Program-made: the position numbers and the translations under genes
Part shown: piece after piece, positions 13,564-15,676 of the stretch
Position numbering within the stretch: position 1 is the stretch's first letter
How the letters are laid out: the number at the start of each line of letters is the position of its first letter
The notes under the pieces: generated by a model
Database searches by the model: none
What the model was told of the DNA's origin: nothing
The model's input: only the letters and a program-made list of their open reading frames with translations
DNA from: an uncultured Clostridia bacterium
GTDB taxonomy: Bacteria; Bacillota; Clostridia; TANB77; CAG-508
Direction: 5' to 3'
NCBI GenBank assembly: GCA_948852945.1
Contig: CAQPBJ010000024.1
Coordinates: forward strand, 2,381-18,056
DNA: 15,676 nt

Positions 13564-14496
13564 CTAATTCACAGATTCACGGAAAAACACTTTATCTTGG
13601 GTAAGGTTACCATTTATAAACATTTCACCTTTAATTCCTTTTTCTTTTTCAATAATATCTTTCATATATAAAATTCTTGTATTCAAATCACTACAAGAAC
13701 CCAAATACACTGTTTTTTGCTCTGCTTGCAATTCAAGTTTAACATCATTAATATCACCTACATCAATTTTGGTAATATATGTATCAACTTCATAATTCTT
13801 AGCAATATCAACTATGCTAGTAATTACTTCAAATTTCTTTAAATCCTCCTCACAAACCCTCGCTGTATTATCAGAAATTTCTAAAAATTTATTCATATCT
13901 GTTTTTGTTCCAACAATAATAGGTAAATTTACTAAATCGCTTGTAATTCGCAAAATATAACCTTGTCCATCTAATACAGCATATTTTCCTTCAGCAAATT
14001 CTAATAAATACTTTTCTTCACGCTCTTTAACTATAATTTTCACTTTATTAGGTAAGCTTCTAGAAATTGTAACATCTTCTATATAAGGATTTTTCTCTAT
14101 TTTTTTAATTGCACTAAGTTTATTTATTAAAAATATATTCTTATATAATTTTATTTCTGATAAGCTTGATATTGTATCAGAAGAAATATTTTTATTTTTT
14201 TCTACTATTATTTCTTGCACATTAAAACTTGGAGACAAGCAAAGAAAACATCCAGCACCCACAAGTAAAAGCAAAATCAAAAACGCTTTAGTCATTTTCT
14301 CGCTTTTACTTGCAGTAGCTGTTTTACTTTGTTTTTTATCAGATGATTTTTTCTTTTGATTACTATTTTTCTTTTTAGCATCAGCTCCTGTTGATTTAAC
14401 AACTTTTGCAGAATCAGAAAATCCGATAATATACTCATCATCAAAATTAAATTTTTCACTATTTAATTTTTTAATTTTCTTTTTCTTCTGTTTCAA
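13564..14496 (-). CDS. ftsQ: Cell division protein FtsQ/DivIB
   Basis: This 310-residue bitopic protein has a long, very basic cytoplasmic tail (about residues 1-68, many Lys/Ser), one membrane helix (70-88), a POTRA domain (about 91-162: FNVQEIIVEKNKNISSDTI, YIEDVTISRSLPNKVKIIVKERE) and a FtsQ/DivIB beta domain (KYAVLDGQGYIL onward). It belongs to the divisome, bridging FtsL/DivIC and septal synthases. The start is TTG 14496, overlapping the murA TGA as TTGA, with AAGGAG (14505-14510) 8 nt upstream. An ATG at 14503-14501 is out of frame and one base from that site. The sequence is diverged outside the motifs, as is normal for DivIB. Confidence 0.93.
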   Translation of the reverse strand: MKQKKKKIKKLNSEKFNFDDEYIIGFSDSAKVVKSTGADAKKKNSNQKKKSSDKKQSKTATASKSEKMTKAFLILLLLVGAGCFLCLSPSFNVQEIIVEKNKNISSDTISSLSEIKLYKNIFLINKLSAIKKIEKNPYIEDVTISRSLPNKVKIIVKEREEKYLLEFAEGKYAVLDGQGYILRITSDLVNLPIIVGTKTDMNKFLEISDNTARVCEEDLKKFEVITSIVDIAKNYEVDTYITKIDVGDINDVKLELQAEQKTVYLGSCSDLNTRILYMKDIIEKEKGIKGEMFINGNLTQDKVFFRESVN

Positions 14497-15676
14497 TTTT
14501 CATGCTCCTTTATTTTAACAATATCTACATTCAAATTTTTTAATTTTAATTCTATATTGTCATATCCTCTTTCAACAAAATCAGCATTTTCTATAATAGT
14601 TTCACCTTTAGCTTTAATTCCAGCTCCTATAAGAGCTGCACCACCTCGTAAATCAGTTGCTCTAACTGTTGTTCCAATAAGTTTTCTTGCACCTTTAATA
14701 ACACAAGATGAACCTAATACTGAAATTTTAGCTCCCATTTTTGAAAGTTCTGGTACACATTTAAATCTATTTTCAAAAATATTTTCAGTAATCGTTGAAG
14801 TTCCTTTTGCAACTGATAACATAGATAAAAATATTGACTGCATATCAGTTGGAAAACCTGGATATGGTAAAGTTTTTATTTCTATAGCTTTTAATCTTCT
14901 AGGTGCTACCAAAGAAATTTTACTTTTTTCGTTACTAATTTTACAACCAGCTTCTTCTAATTTTGCTAAAGCTGGAAGAATATGTTCGCTATTACAATTA
15001 TATATTTCTATATTTCCACCTGTCATTGCAGTATATGCTAAAAATGTTCCAGTTTCAATCCTATCAGGCATAATTGTATATGATATTTCTTTTAATTTTT
15101 TTACACCCTTTATTTTAACTGTACTTGTTCCACCACCAGAAATATTAGCACCCATTTTATTTAAAAAGTTTTGCAAATCTTCTATTTCTGGTTCCATTGC
15201 TGCATTTCTGATAATAGTTTCACCTTCTGAAAACACTGAAGCTAAAATCAAATTTTCAGTTGCACCAACACTTGGAAAATCTAATTGTACATTTGACGCT
15301 CTTATTCTATCACACTTTCCTATTATATATCCAGTACTTTCATCAATATTTATTCCTAAATTTTTGAATCCTTTAATATGTAGGTCAATTGGTCTTGCTC
15401 CTATCTCACAGCCACCCGGATAAGAAAACTTTGCTTCTTTAAATCTAGCAAGTATTGCACCAACTATAATTACAGATGAACGCATTTTATTCATAAGATT
15501 ACTATCTATCTCAAATTTATTAATTCCACTTGAATCAATACAAATTTTTTTACCTTTTTTCTTAACTTCACAACCTAAATCTTCTAAAATTTCAAACATT
15601 CCTCTAGTATCACGAATATTCGGAACATTATATAAATTAGTTTTACCACCATTTAATACACACGCTGCAATAATTG
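14493..15676 (-). CDS. murA: UDP-N-acetylglucosamine 1-carboxyvinyltransferase MurA (5' end outside window)
   Basis: The frame is open to the right window edge, so about 393 residues are present and about 25 N-terminal residues, including the substrate-binding Lys of the KNA motif, lie outside. MurA transfers enolpyruvate from PEP to UDP-GlcNAc, the first committed step of peptidoglycan synthesis, in the cytoplasm. Evidence: IIAACVLNGGKTNLYNVPNIRD at the edge, the catalytic Cys in PGGCEIGARPIDLH (fosfomycin target), PDRIETGTF, GFPTDMQ with the catalytic Asp, and ATDLRGGAALIGAG with the PEP-binding Arg. An ATG at 15599 is internal and not the start. It is translationally coupled to ftsQ through a 4-nt TTGA overlap. 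Many Firmicutes have two MurA copies; which one this is cannot be told. Confidence 0.96.
   Translation of the reverse strand, partial: IIAACVLNGGKTNLYNVPNIRDTRGMFEILEDLGCEVKKKGKKICIDSSGINKFEIDSNLMNKMRSSVIIVGAILARFKEAKFSYPGGCEIGARPIDLHIKGFKNLGINIDESTGYIIGKCDRIRASNVQLDFPSVGATENLILASVFSEGETIIRNAAMEPEIEDLQNFLNKMGANISGGGTSTVKIKGVKKLKEISYTIMPDRIETGTFLAYTAMTGGNIEIYNCNSEHILPALAKLEEAGCKISNEKSKISLVAPRRLKAIEIKTLPYPGFPTDMQSIFLSMLSVAKGTSTITENIFENRFKCVPELSKMGAKISVLGSSCVIKGARKLIGTTVRATDLRGGAALIGAGIKAKGETIIENADFVERGYDNIELKLKNLNVDIVKIKEHEN

Noticed and set aside
14557..15423. Long 288-residue rightward ORF opposite murA
   Set aside because: It is antisense to a clearly identified MurA with intact catalytic motifs; its Pro/Ser/Ile-rich translation is what the complement of this frame would give.

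Overview
This window is AT-rich (mostly well under 35% G+C) and reads as a chromosomal segment of a spore-forming-lineage Firmicute, most likely a Clostridia member. The grounds are an intact Spo0A with its conserved DNA-binding half, a murA-divIB-ylxW-ylxX-sbp division block in the Firmicute order, strong AGGAGG-type ribosome binding sites, TTG and GTG starts, and a standard genetic code (UGG encodes Trp; UGA is a genuine stop after two genes).

Layout. (1) 1-1822: a partial leftward gene for a coiled-coil protein with a tandemly repeated Pro/Gly/Gln tail, then leftward deoD (purine nucleoside phosphorylase). A divergent promoter region with an 8-bp inverted repeat separates deoD from a rightward slipin (stomatin/SPFH) gene. 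(2) 2612-4904: an accessory-looking stretch between two conserved genes. It holds a strong bidirectional terminator, a leftward gene of unknown function with much higher G+C, an HNH-endonuclease gene interrupted by one in-frame TGA, a structured leader RNA, a 67-residue membrane protein, and a near-consensus promoter pointing back at that small gene. (3) 4905-5815: leftward spo0A, whose promoter is nested in the terminator of the operon upstream. (4) 5840-11412: a leftward five-gene run: WG-repeat membrane protein, YnbB-type PLP enzyme, nucleosidase-like protein, HI0933/YhiN flavoprotein and YigZ/IMPACT protein. (5) 11487-11714: a solitary feoA. (6) 11723-15676: leftward murA (5' end outside the window), ftsQ/divIB, two DUF881 genes (ylxW, ylxX) and sbp, ending in a hairpin shared with feoA; ftsA and ftsZ do not follow.

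How the genes work together. The right block serves peptidoglycan precursor synthesis and the division site. The central operon looks like housekeeping metabolism (PLP enzyme, nucleoside hydrolysis, flavin redox, ribosome-associated YigZ) led by a surface-anchored WG-repeat protein. At five junctions in these two operons a UAG stop is fused to, or directly abuts, the next gene's Shine-Dalgarno sequence, suggesting translational coupling.

The strongest candidate for something undescribed is the 4300-4870 module. It has a promoter and a three-way-junction leader whose closing strand has a second possible partner downstream. These precede a small single-pass membrane protein whose gene ends in a UUCG-loop terminator and faces a convergent TTGACA-N17-TACAAT promoter. 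It resembles the geometry of type I toxin-antitoxin loci or cis-regulated small membrane proteins, but nothing in the sequence proves either.
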